Shown here: one piece after another, positions 12,208 to 24,700 of the stretch
Numbering within the stretch: the first letter of the stretch is position 1
How the letters are laid out: each line of letters opens with the position of its first letter
Assembly: GCA_005281725.1 (NCBI GenBank)
Contig: SSBO01000016.1
Location: 99,768 to 163,767 of the forward strand
Source: Wuchereria bancrofti
Lineage: Eukaryota > Nematoda > Chromadorea > Rhabditida > Onchocercidae
Direction of reading: 5' to 3'
Length of the DNA stretch: 64,000 nt
Notes under the pieces: generated by a model
Told to the model about the DNA's origin: nothing
Seen by the model: the letters and a program-made list of their open reading frames with translations, nothing else
Databases searched by the model: none
Made by a program: the position numbers and the translations under genes

Positions 12208-15200
12208 TTTTTTTTTTTCAGTTTTTATTTCTGCTTTTCTCGAATAAAAATATCGGTCATGTAGCAGCTGAGAAAAAAAGAATATGGAGGGAAATAAATG
12301 GGGAAAAATTTTTTGGATAAAATAAGTTGGAGAGAGACAAACGGAGATAGAGGAATGGATTAATATTTGACAATTTTAGTAGGAAAAATATGACATTTTT
12401 TGAAAAGAGACTAAAATGGTTTTGATAGTGTCAATTTGTTAGTATTAAAATTGGTGACAATAACCTATATGATATATATTTTTTTCTTCCTCTTTTTTTC
12501 TCTCTCTCTTCCACTATCTTTCTTATACTTTTTTCATTTTCGATTAAAAAAAATTATACAAAATTTATATGAATTTGCTTAAAAAATTTCGATCATTTTA
12601 TGATTATTTTTTAATTTTCGACCGTTTCTACCTTTATTTCATATCCTCCTTTCCCTTTCTCTCGCTTTTCTCCTTTGTATTTCTATTTTTCTTTTTTTTC
12701 TATTTCCGTTATTACATCAGCTTTCCGTTCTTTTTTCTTTTGCTTATTCGAAATATTTCCATCTTATATTTTATCAAAATTTTAAATTTACTTTTTCAAA
12801 ATTGAATTTTTTTCGGATGTTTGTTGTTTGAAATGCTTGAATTATTTCGCTGTTTACATATGCGTGTCATTTAACAAATCTATGTAAATATAAATAGAAC
12901 CATTTAAATAAATACATATACAATGAAGAACAGTCACAAATAAGCTATTATATTCTATTTCATAATAGAATTAATTTCTTTTTTTTTGCTTCTTAAATCT
13001 TCTCACCAAATTTATTGTAATTTTTAAACTTTAGTCATAATTTCATTTAACCCTACGATGTTTGCTTTTTTTCCATAATTTGGAGAATCAAAACATTTCT
13101 CTGAAGTACTTCATTTAATGCATTTTGTCTATTTTTCATGCCTTTCTTTCGAAAATTAAAATAATATTACTTTACCCTTTCTTAATATTAATAAAATAAC
13201 CTTACTGAATAAAAATGACCACACCAATCTTTGTTCTCCAAAATAAATATCCTTCAATAGTTGAATATTTTATCATTTTAGGTATAAAATAGATGGTTTC
13301 TCAATTCTATTAAAATTAATGCGCAATAAGACTTTGTAAACATTTGGTAAAGCTTAGCATTCAAAAATTGAGAATTGGTAATTGAATGTCATTGATGAAT
13401 TAATGAAAAATTAATTTTTCAATATCACTTTAAAGAATTACAAAACATCACTTAGTTTGTCGATGAAATTTGAAATTCTTTGATAAATACTAATTGTCTT
13501 CTAGATGATAATGGAAATTTAACAATGCTATAATAGATAGTGATAAAAAATATATTTATTTTCTGAATTTAGCGGTATTTATTTCTGGGATCTTATTTTG
13601 TAATGTTAGACGGGCAAAATCCTGACAATACTAAAATATATTGGGATATATTCCCGAATATTTTCAAAATAAAAAAAATGCATTATCAGTAAATGATCTG
13701 ATTTTTGCCAATTTATACTGATAAAGATGGTGAAACATTCATAGATGATCTTATATACTACTACGAAAATATTTATAGTAGATCGAATCAATTTAGCAAA
13801 TAAAGTGGTTTTTTCGAAAANTTTTTTTTTTTCAGTTTTTATTTCTGCTTTTCTCGAATAAAAATATCGGTCATGTAGCAGCTGAGAAAAAAAGAATATG
13901 GAGGGAAATAAATGGGGAAAAATTTTTTGGATAAAATAAGTTGGAGAGAGACAAACGGAGATAGAGGAATGGATTAATATTTGACAATTTTAGTAGGAAA
14001 AATATGACATTTTTTGAAAAGAGACTAAAATGGTTTTGATAGTGTCAATTTGTTAGTATTAAAATTGGTGACAATAACCTATATGATATATATTTTTTTC
14101 TTCCTCTTTTTTTCTCTCTCTCTTCCACTATCTTTCTTATACTTTTTTCATTTTCGATTAAAAAAAATTATACAAAATTTATATGAATTTGCTTAAAAAA
14201 TTTCGATCATTTTATGATTATTTTTTAATTTTCGACCGTTTCTACCTTTATTTCATATCCTCCTTTCCCTTTCTCTCGCTTTTCTCCTTTGTATTTCTAT
14301 TTTTCTTTTTTTTCTATTTCCGTTATTACATCAGCTTTCCGTTCTTTTTTCTTTTGCTTATTCGAAATATTTCCATCTTATATTTTATCAAAATTTTAAA
14401 TTTACTTTTTCAAAATTGAATTTTTTTCGGATGTTTGTTGTTTGAAATGCTTGAATTATTTCGCTGTTTACATATGCGTGTCATTTAACAAATCTATGTA
14501 AATATAAATAGAACCATTTAAATAAATACATATACAATGAAGAACAGTCACAAATAAGCTATTATATTCTATTTCATAATAGAATTAATTTCTTTTTTTT
14601 TGCTTCTTAAATCTTCTCACCAAATTTATTGTAATTTTTAAACTTTAGTCATAATTTCATTTAACCCTACGATGTTTGCTTTTTTTCCATAATTTGGAGA
14701 ATCAAAACATTTCTCTGAAGTACTTCATTTAATGCATTTTGTCTATTTTTCATGCCTTTCTTTCGAAAATTAAAATAATATTACTTTACCCTTTCTTAAT
14801 ATTAATAAAATAACCTTACTGAATAAAAATGACCACACCAATCTTTGTTCTCCAAAATAAATATCCTTCAATAGTTGAATATTTTATCATTTTAGGTATA
14901 AAATAGATGGTTTCTCAATTCTATTAAAATTAATGCGCAATAAGACTTTGTAAACATTTGGTAAAGCTTAGCATTCAAAAATTGAGAATTGGTAATTGAA
15001 TGTCATTGATGAATTAATGAAAAATTAATTTTTCAATATCACTTTAAAGAATTACAAAACATCACTTAGTTTGTCGATGAAATTTGAAATTCTTTGATAA
15101 ATACTAATTGTCTTCTAGATGATAATGGAAATTTAACAATGCTATAATAGATAGTGATAAAAAATATATTTATTTTCTGAATTTAGCGGTATTTATTTCT

Positions 15201-15434
15201 GGGATCTTATTTTGTAATGTTAGACGGGCAAAATCCTGACAATACTAAAATATATTGGGATATATTCCCGAATATTTTCAAAATAAAAAAAATGCATTAT
15301 CAGTAAATGATCTGATTTTTGCCAATTTATACTGATAAAGATGGTGAAACATTCATAGATGATCTTATATACTACTACGAAAATATTTATAGTAGATCGA
15401 ATCAATTTAGCAAATAAAGTGGTTTTTTCGAAAA
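12208..15434. repeat. Direct copy across N at 13821 (assembly overlap)
   Basis: Positions 12208-13820 recur as 13822-15434 (1613 bp, offset 1614), with no internal difference noticed. The copy begins in a long T-run, which is a likely reason the assembler stopped. The Phe/Tyr-rich 78-codon plus-strand frame that appears twice (12569, 14183) is low-complexity and is not accepted as a gene. Confidence 0.93.
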
Positions 15435-18400
15435 AAAGTTTCAGTAAGTTTGATATAAAAGCTTTAAAATTTCTCGAAGTGTATAAATAAAAACAAATTG
15501 TCTTATCAAATTAAAAAAGAAAAAAAAACGTGCAATTTGTTAAAGACTAAATTTTTTAAAAAGATTGTTCAAAATCATAAATGCATAAAAATTAAGGTAA
15601 GAAAAAAAAGGCAAAGGTGGAAAGAAAAATTTAGCACTTATTGTATGTAATATGACATTTTATAAATTCAATAAAAATTTATTGTAAACATTAAAAATTA
15701 ATTTAATACCAAATTAAAAACATAAAGTTGCAAAGATTAGGATGAAAAAGAAAAATTAAAAGTCTGGCATGATATTGTAGTTAAAGTTAAGGCTAATATT
15801 TAAGCTAAGATGGAATAGTTTCGTTTTTTTTAAGTTGCTAGAAACGATAAATAGGATTTTATACCAAAAACTTGTTTAGATTTATTTACTCTACAGATGT
15901 GAAAAGTAATAAAAGTTGATGGCATGAAATGAAAAAAAAAATGAAAATAATAAATCGAACAAATATTTCAGCATAAAAGTGAACTTAAACAGATAAACTT
16001 ACTTTAACAGGAATTTTGCACTTTTTGCTTAAGAGCTGAAGCGCAGAATCGATTTAATGGCATGCAAGAGAGAACTCCTCTTTTTTGAAAAAAAAGTACT
16101 TAAGTATAGCAATGAAAAGTTAAATTTATTGACATAGCTTTGTCAAAAAATAAATTTTAAATAATGGATAATAAAAAATAAAAATGAAAACTACTGAGAT
16201 TACATAACTTTAACTAGTAGTTACATCAAAATGTTTATTTAATTCTAATATTAATTATAAGAATAATTTATTTCATCCAAAATATAACGTTCGGATTATC
16301 TGTGAATTTCGAAATTTAATAAATTACTTCAGAATTTGTAATAATAACGATGATAAATATGCTAGTGATAAATGATAACGATGATAATAACAATTAATAA
16401 TTAATAATAATGGCAAGAGCAATAATAATAATATTAATAATAATAAATAATAAAATGATGATGATAATAACTATAGTGACGCGAATTATAATAATGTTGG
16501 TGATAACAGCAATAATTGACAAACTACAATAATAGTGATTAAATTAATTGCTTTACTCAGTCAGAAATTGTCTTGAACTTATCATTTATACCACTTGTAA
16601 AGGACTGAAAATTTATGAGAATATTTACATACTTTGCGTGATTATTCCTCCAAACTATTCCTTCAATTAACGTTAAGATAAATTATCATTTTACCATTAA
16701 TTGGTGATAATGACATAATTACCTCCTTAATGATAATATAATGACAACGATAACAGTAACAATGATTCTTAATGAAATATTATGGCTTCACTAACTCTTA
16801 GATTTGAGCGCAATGGAAAAATCATGTCCTGAAATATTTGGTGGGCTGTAAAGAAGATGGAATGTTACTGCCCTAGTGGGCGGTGATTGTCTCCTCTCTT
16901 TCTTTTTTCCTTTTCTTTCTCTCACGTCCATCCCTTCATTCATTTATCTGTTGTTTAATAAAAAAAATTCATTGAGAATTCTTACAAATTTTCAATCATT
17001 AATCAGAAAATAAAGTTCTGAAAAACGCGGTTTGGTAAGATTTGATAAGTCAGAAAATAAATATTAGAAATGTTAGTAATAACTATGATAAGGACAAGTA
17101 AATATTATAAAATCTTAAAACCGTATATAAGTAACATTTTGTCGTCGTAATATGGATTCAATGATCACAATGATAGTAATGATAATCATGATGAGTAATT
17201 AGGATAAGTAATTATTGATAAATGATAAGTAAACTTTACGAAATTTTGATAAAACGATAAAAGTAACTGTAACTCCGCTCATGTTTGAAGGGACACAAAA
17301 TGACAAAAGAAAAAGGAAAGAAAGGGAAGAAAGAAAAAGAAAAAAAAGAGAAACTAATACGATCCGAAATGTAAAAATGAAAATGGCATAAAATTTAGGA
17401 AGTTGAAAATTTGAAGTGATTAGAAAATTACAGAAATTAATTCGTAAAGTGTTTGAAACAAAATGGAATGATTCATTATTTTATGGGCGTTTATAGTTGT
17501 TAAATCGAAAAAAATTTGAATTGAATAAAATGGGATATGCAATTAATTATTATCAATGCTATTAAATATTTGGCTATTGCTTAAATGATGTAATTATTCA
17601 GCTTGTTAATCATCTGATTAATTAAACATTATTCATGAAAATAATTAGAAAATAAATAAGACATGATAAAATATGACTAACCAAATTTAAAAAATAAAGC
17701 TAATATGATTCATTCAATTTGTTATTATTTAGAAACAAAAAAAAAAGAATGATGCTTTAGTATAAACTTCATTTTGTTTCTTTTTTCTTTTCTAAAGTTG
17801 AAATTAGGTAAATTGATAAATTAAGTGATAAAATATTTCACAACTACTAAATATCACTAATGAATTTGAAATGAAATATAAAAGTTTTACTAGCGAACAT
17901 TTTAATTTATAATTTCCATCACTCATGGAATTTCTCACTAAAATATCATTAATCAAAGAAAAAAGAAAATTTGAAATAATTGATAGCTTTTCACTTCTGC
18001 TTAGATTAAATTAAAATTATTATAACTATCACAGTGATACATATTTAAACAGTGGTATTGCAAAAAAATACCAAAACGTAGTTAAATAATAGGTATGAAA
18101 GAATAATTTTGAAAATAAAATCGATAAAAGGAAAGAAAGGAAATAAATTATGATTTAACTTTTAGGAATTTATGATTATACTATGGTATTATCATAGTTA
18201 GGAATGTGTGAGAATAAAAGATTCGTGATAATTCTTTTTTTTTTGAAACAAATTATCAAAAAGTAGTAATTTAAAAATAATAATGGATATTACAATGAGA
18301 AATGAGAAATAATTTAAGAGATTGGATTTTTTTCACGTTAGAGTAACTAATTTATTTGTTTAATATGAATAAAAAAAGGAAAAGATTTCTAAAGTTTCAC

Positions 18401-21400
18401 GAAATATTTGTTTTGTAAAAGGATATGTCTTTTTACTTTTTCCTTTTTCCTTCCTTCCTTCCCTTTCATCATCCTTTTTCTTTCAATTTTTTAAAAAATT
18501 TTTCTTTAAAATAGTAATTTCTGTAAAGTATATCAAAATGAACTCATAAAAAAATGTGGAAATATGAATTTTTGAATTAAAGTAAATGCAATATTATAGA
18601 GTTAAAAAATGAGGAAAAAAATAGAATAGCAATATAAATGACTTTTCATTTTGAAGTACGAATATAATAAATATTTTTATAATAAGATGAAAAAAAAATT
18701 GCAATTTATAAATAATAAACGTAAAAACGGTAAAAATATGAATATTAATAAAATATCATTAATAATTATACGGCAGTAAATCAATATCATTAAAAAAACT
18801 TATAAAAATTAAATTAAATTAATATTTAGCGAAAGAAAATTTTAAACATAATACCAGAATAATAAAAAGCAAATTTCTAATAAATAAAAATAATAAATTA
18901 ATATAGCATTTGAAGGAAATGAATGAAACTTGAAATAAATTAAGTCAAATTAAAATGAATTTATATCAAAAAATGATTTGTTGAATCAAATAAAATTGAG
19001 TAAATTTCACGTTCAAAACTATTGTTATAAATAAATTAACTGTAGAACTTTTTTTTTTTTTGAGAAGCAAAAAAAGGAAAAGGGAAATATTTATTAAACG
19101 TAATCAAAAAAGAAAAAGCGAAATGATAGGAGAGAAGAAATGATATCAAGTTAAAAAAAAAATGTAAAGATAGTGATAGCAGCAGGAATAGCAGGCGAAA
19201 GGGTAAACGGTTGGTATGAAAAAAAAAGAGGAAAAAGTATTTCTACCACGGAAGGAAATGATAACAAAGTATAAGGATAGGAAAAACGGAATTTCGGAAA
19301 AGGATAGAAAAAGGAATGGATGAACGGAAAAAAGATATTGACTGGTAATTAAAAATGTTTATTGAGAAGAAAAGAATGGAGATAGTTCCATCTTCTATCA
19401 CCTTGCGCCCATCACCTTCCAATCATTAATGATTCGTCTTCATTTCGCTTAAATTTTCATTCGATTTCAATTCGAGAATTCATTTCTTATCTATCTACTA
19501 CATCTTTCTCTCTCTCCCCTCTCTCTTTTTGTTTTTCTCTTACGCTATGCCTATTTCCTGTCATCAAATAAGTGTTAAAAAGAAAGTTTCAGTTAAATTT
19601 GAATTATTTAAAAGTAAAAATATGTTTCCTCAGTGTAATTTGTGTGCAAAAAAAGAAAAAAAACAAAGAAGAAAGAAAATTTTTTAATAATTATTAAATG
19701 ATTTATTTCTTTTATGAAATATAATGAAATATTAAATATAATTTTTCAAATACATGTGAATATATAGTAATTAAATATTGGACACATAGTAATTAAGTGC
19801 TAAAAATATCTTTTTGGATGATTTTTAAAACAATTAGATAATAATTTACATGAAAAAAACTCATCTTATTATCATTTTCTGTCGTTTTGTGTTTGCTACA
19901 TTATTACTTCTTTTTAGTATTACTACAAATCAATGATTCTTTATCATTGTTATGTGTTACTATCAGAAGTGATGAAAATACAGTGAGAATTGAAGAACTT
20001 TGAACTAAATTCTTTTCTCGCTAGAGTTTTTATCAGGAAAATTGTTATATAACCTAACCATTTTAAAAGTTTGTAGACAATTATATTTAATATTTATTTA
20101 CGTATATTAATTTGTTGATTTTATTATTGTAATATTTCAAATGAATTTATTCCTTTTTTAACTCTTTGGACTAAATTTGCATATTTTGAAATTTTGCTTA
20201 AAATCTTAATAAAACTTACTTGACTTCAAATGTAATTCGCTTATCAAGCAATTTTTACAATTCAAATTTGTGTAGGAGAAGTAAAAACTGTTGTGGTTTT
20301 CTTTTTCTTTTTTCACATTTATCATTACACTTATCAGAAAATCTAACATATTATTGAAAAAATGCCATTAAACCTAAAATTTAATCTCATGTCATTCAAA
20401 TTTTCAATTATTTGAACGAAAAATAAAGAAGCAAAATATTTATTAACTAAAACAAAGAATAAAACTGAAGAAAAAAAGAAGATAAACAAGCTGTACGCCA
20501 AATGAAACTACGAGAAGTTACAAAGAATTGTGCTTCGGGATTGTGACGAATTTTTGATTTTGTTTTGTCGGAAACAAAATTTCAAAAGCACATTTATCCT
20601 TTTTCACTCTCACTGAATGATGTGCACTCCTTCCTATCTTACTTCATCCCATTCCGTCTCTTCATTTTAGCTTTTTTTTTCTTTAAAATTATAATCAAAT
20701 AATTCGTATAGCTTAATCATCTCTAAAACCTCTTAAACCAGAAGCGCACTTTTCTCCAAAAACTATCCTCCTTCTGCTCTTCACAACCTTCCCTTTTATC
20801 TTTTTATTATTGAATTTTTCTTTGAATTACCATCAGTCGATCTTATGTATCTTAACGATGATTATGTCAATCAATATTGGTATAATTTTTTTGGTGAGAG
20901 AATCATTTGGGTCAATTTTTGGTGCCAAATATAAAAGTTGGAAAATGGCGCCTAACATTTAATTTATTTGAAGTTTTAAATTATATTTACTAAATCGAAA
21001 ATGGGACAAATAAATACGACATAGTATTAGTAAAGAAAAAAAAGACGAGAATACATGTCATCGATAATAAAACGAGAATATTTCTTGAAGATTAAAAATT
21101 GATGCTATACCAAAGTTACATACCAAAATGTCATATCAATCAAATTTCAATTTCATCAATGAGACATATGAAATTCCAATTTCATCAACAAAACATTACA
21201 CCAATCAAAAATAGAATCTGACAAATTTCTCTAAAAAGTAGACTTCGAAGAAATGCACTTTCAAAAGGAAAACAATTTTGCAAAAAATCAAATAATCAAC
21301 ACTATAAATATAAGTTGATTGATTTTTTTATTTAATTTTTTGTTATTTTTTTAATATCATTAATTATTGAAGAAAGTAAAATTTCCACAATTTTTATTTC

Positions 21401-21696
21401 TATTAATAGAAAATAAAAGAAAAAAAAACAAAAAATCGAAGCAGATTCTACTATCCATATGGGATAGTTATTGGAAATTATTTTTATCTTATTTGTTATG
21501 TAAATTTAAAATTTGCATATTTATTGATGATATTTAAGTACTCAGATGATCTTCTTGTTGATGATATTTAAGTACTCAGATGATCTTCTTGCTTAAGTAT
21601 TCATATAAAATGCAAGATAATTTATCCTAAGTTTATTTTTTCGTAAATTAAAAATAAACAAGTAGAATTAGAGGAAAAAAAAGAAAGAAGAATTAC
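15435..21696. other. Long AT-rich stretch, possibly containing undetected glypican 3' exons
   Basis: No supported gene. Trinucleotide-rich DNA lies at about 16340-16520, and purine- and pyrimidine-rich tracts lie around 19020-19560. Because the minus-strand glypican is cut off after its CWNN exon at 21697, its C-terminal exons would be expected here. One possible 50-bp exon (16796-16845) is described in the findings. The slightly less AT-rich patches at 16790-16900 and 20460-20830 are the best places to look. Confidence 0.45.
21524..21591. repeat. Two-copy 34-bp tandem repeat
   Basis: A 34-bp unit starting TTGATGATATTTAAG and ending GATCTTCTTG occurs twice in tandem, at 21524-21557 and 21558-21591, with no difference. 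It lies just downstream of the last recognised glypican exon on the minus strand. Confidence 0.9.
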
Positions 21697-21797
21697 CTAT
21701 CAATAGAAACAGTATTGTTCCAACATTTCGATGTTCGTGATGGATCATTACAAATATTGTTGACAAGTTGTCGCCACCAAGCAACATACGTCGTAAA
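21697..21797 (-). CDS. Glypican exon with CND..CWNN motif
   Basis: The acceptor is TTTTCAG|TTTACG and the donor GATAG|GTAATTC (phase 2). The 33 residues contain WWRQLVNNICNDPS and KCWNN, which correspond to the FW..L...CND....CWNG segment found late in glypican ectodomains. The usual Gly of CWNG is Asn here. This exon is outside every assembly copy and is the last one recognised towards the 3' end. Confidence 0.8.
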
Positions 21798-24700
21798 CTG
21801 AAAAGTGAAAGAGAAAAAGAAATCAATTAGTAATTTTATTATTTCAATTTAATATTGAAGTATCTAAACAATGATATTATTACTACTGCTTTGCAACTAA
21901 ACTAGCTTTTTTAACTACTAAATCGATATTAAAAAAATAAAAAATAAAAACTCGGATTAATTATAGTTACTATTAAACTCGATATAAAAAAACTTAGATT
22001 AATTATTTCGTGAGATCTTCACCTCGATAAAAGCAAAGACTCATTTTTTCGTTTTCAAATTTTATTGCGCATTCTGTGACTATATTTTTGAGATATTTTC
22101 CAGTCAATTTGAATAAATTCTTCTTTTTTTATTGTCAATCGCAGGATCAAATAATGTATACAGCATCATAATTTTCTTATTTTTGCTGTTTTACTTAATA
22201 TACAGTATCACATGTGAACAATATAATAGCATGTCAGGGTGATACAGTATGGTGGCCAGGTTGAAGAGATTAATAGTATTATATAGCATTAAAAAAAAAG
22301 GAAGTTGAAGAGATTAATAGTATTATATCACAGCATATTATTTCATACGTAAAGTTTGAAAATATTTTACCAAATCATCACTGATGCTTATTTTTCAGAA
22401 AATTTCAAACATTTCCCATGAATAAATTCTTACTTTACAGTAACATGCCAACGATACAGTATGGTGGCCAGGTGATACTGTAAACAATACAATAACATGC
22501 CGGATGATACAGTATGGTGGCTGGGTGATACTGTATCATCTTTGAGATTTTTGAGAAAAAAAGCTTTTTCTCAAAAAATTTCAACAAATTTGATTATCTC
22601 GTAGCTTATAAAGATTTTCTTGCTATACGCTGCATGCTTTGGATTATATTTTTCAAGAAAAGAAAAGTGGAAAATTAAAATGTATTAACGGAAAATAAAA
22701 AATTTTTAGAAAGGAGATAATAGCGGTTTTTTTAATATAAAAGAGAAAATCTGTGAAAACCAAAGAATGATTTAGTATTGATAAAATATGCGGTTATGAT
22801 CTAAACTTTCCTGCTTCATTTCATGTGTTATTCTGATAAATTGTCCCTACCGACATCTTTTCCTTTTGGGAGAACTTAATTAAACCAGTTAATATAATGA
22901 ATGTGGAAGCAAAAAGAAAGCATAAAATTAAAAAGATTTCAGAACAGTATTTGCGAATAGGTTCAATACAGAGAGAAAAAAGAGAGAGCGAGAGAGAGAA
23001 AGATCTAAAAATAAATGAATAATTAAAAAAATCCAGAAATAATTAAAAATGTAATAAAGTTTATCTATGAATGTGATAGATTGCTTGGATGATGATTTAC
23101 TATTTAATTATCCTATTTCAATTCAGTCACTCGCTTTCACAGTTTAAACCATGATCTTGTATCAATACAAAATTAATTCAAATTAGTGTTTAAAATAAAT
23201 TGTATAAATGTTATTCTTCAGAGCAGGAAAAGAAAGTCAAGAAATAAATAAAAATCTAAAAATAAATAAAAAATTATTCCATGCGTTGTGTAAAGTAAAA
23301 CAAACATCGTTGAAACTAAATTATTTAAATATAGTTATGTTTTAGGCATTCCTGTGACTTATGCGACATCTGGCATTCCTGTGACCTATGCCAATCAAAA
23401 ATCAATGCAAATTAATATTTGAAATAATTATAAAATAGTATTCTTTGCAACAATGTTATCACTGCTGTGTCATGTGTCAATTGTACTTTTTTTAGTTTAT
23501 CTCAAAAATTTCGAATTTTTATGATTACATAATTTACTATATCAGAAATGATATTCTTCGTGTAATGCTAACAAATAAATACAAATAATTGTTTTTATTT
23601 AAATTACAAAATTTATTTAGAATTTGAAAGAAATAGAGTAAAAGAAAGAAAGAAAAAGTACTGCTCAATTCATATAGTTAGAACTGCTTTTCATTTAAAC
23701 CGCAAATTATTTTTTTTTTCTCTTCTTAATTTTTTCTTTAAATAAACTATTATTATGGAAATTTTAAAGACTTGTAAAATAATATGTTGTACTTCAAAAT
23801 TAGCTTAAAAATTAAAGTGCTTTATTAGTGTAATACTTACATTATCTCTTTTCTCTTCTCTCTATCGCTCTCACTTCCTTTTTTCCTTTGTTCTATTTAC
23901 ATAACATTTGTTTATGCTATCAGCAATACATACATCTCTTTTCTCCTCCAGCTTTCAGTGGAAAAAAAAGAAAAATTGTATACAACGATATTTTACTATG
24001 TAATAAGATATTTTTTAAAGGGAAAAATGGGAAGTTTTTTCTTTCTTGCTTTTGTTTCTAAATTTTGAAATTTAATAAAATTTGTCGTTTCGTTTGTTTG
24101 TTTTCTATTGCATAACATCTTTTTTTTTGTTTAAATATGTTTAAACTTTTTTTGATATTATCAAATAAAAAAGCATAAATGTTTANTGATACTGTAAACA
24201 ATACAATAACATGCCGGATGATACAGTATGGTGGCTGGGTGATACTGTATCATCTTTGAGATTTTTGAGAAAAAAAGCTTTTTCTCAAAAAATTTCAACA
24301 AATTTGATTATCTCGTAGCTTATAAAGATTTTCTTGCTATACGCTGCATGCTTTGGATTATATTTTTCAAGAAAAGAAAAGTGGAAAATTAAAATGTATT
24401 AACGGAAAATAAAAAATTTTTAGAAAGGAGATAATAGCGGTTTTTTTAATATAAAAGAGAAAATCTGTGAAAACCAAAGAATGATTTAGTATTGATAAAA
24501 TATGCGGTTATGATCTAAACTTTCCTGCTTCATTTCATGTGTTATTCTGATAAATTGTCCCTACCGACATCTTTTCCTTTTGGGAGAACTTAATTAAACC
24601 AGTTAATATAATGAATGTGGAAGCAAAAAGAAAGCATAAAATTAAAAAGATTTCAGAACAGTATTTGCGAATAGGTTCAATACAGAGAGAAAAAAGAGAG

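Noticed and set aside
12569..14419. Two identical 78-codon plus-strand frames with Phe-rich runs resembling membrane helices
   Set aside because: Derived from poly(T)/TTTC tracts and duplicated only because of the overlap at N 13821.
20461..20760. Coding-like short frames near 20490-20550 and 20720-20790 considered as glypican 3' exons
   Set aside because: No good acceptors and no convincing similarity to the glypican C-terminal region.
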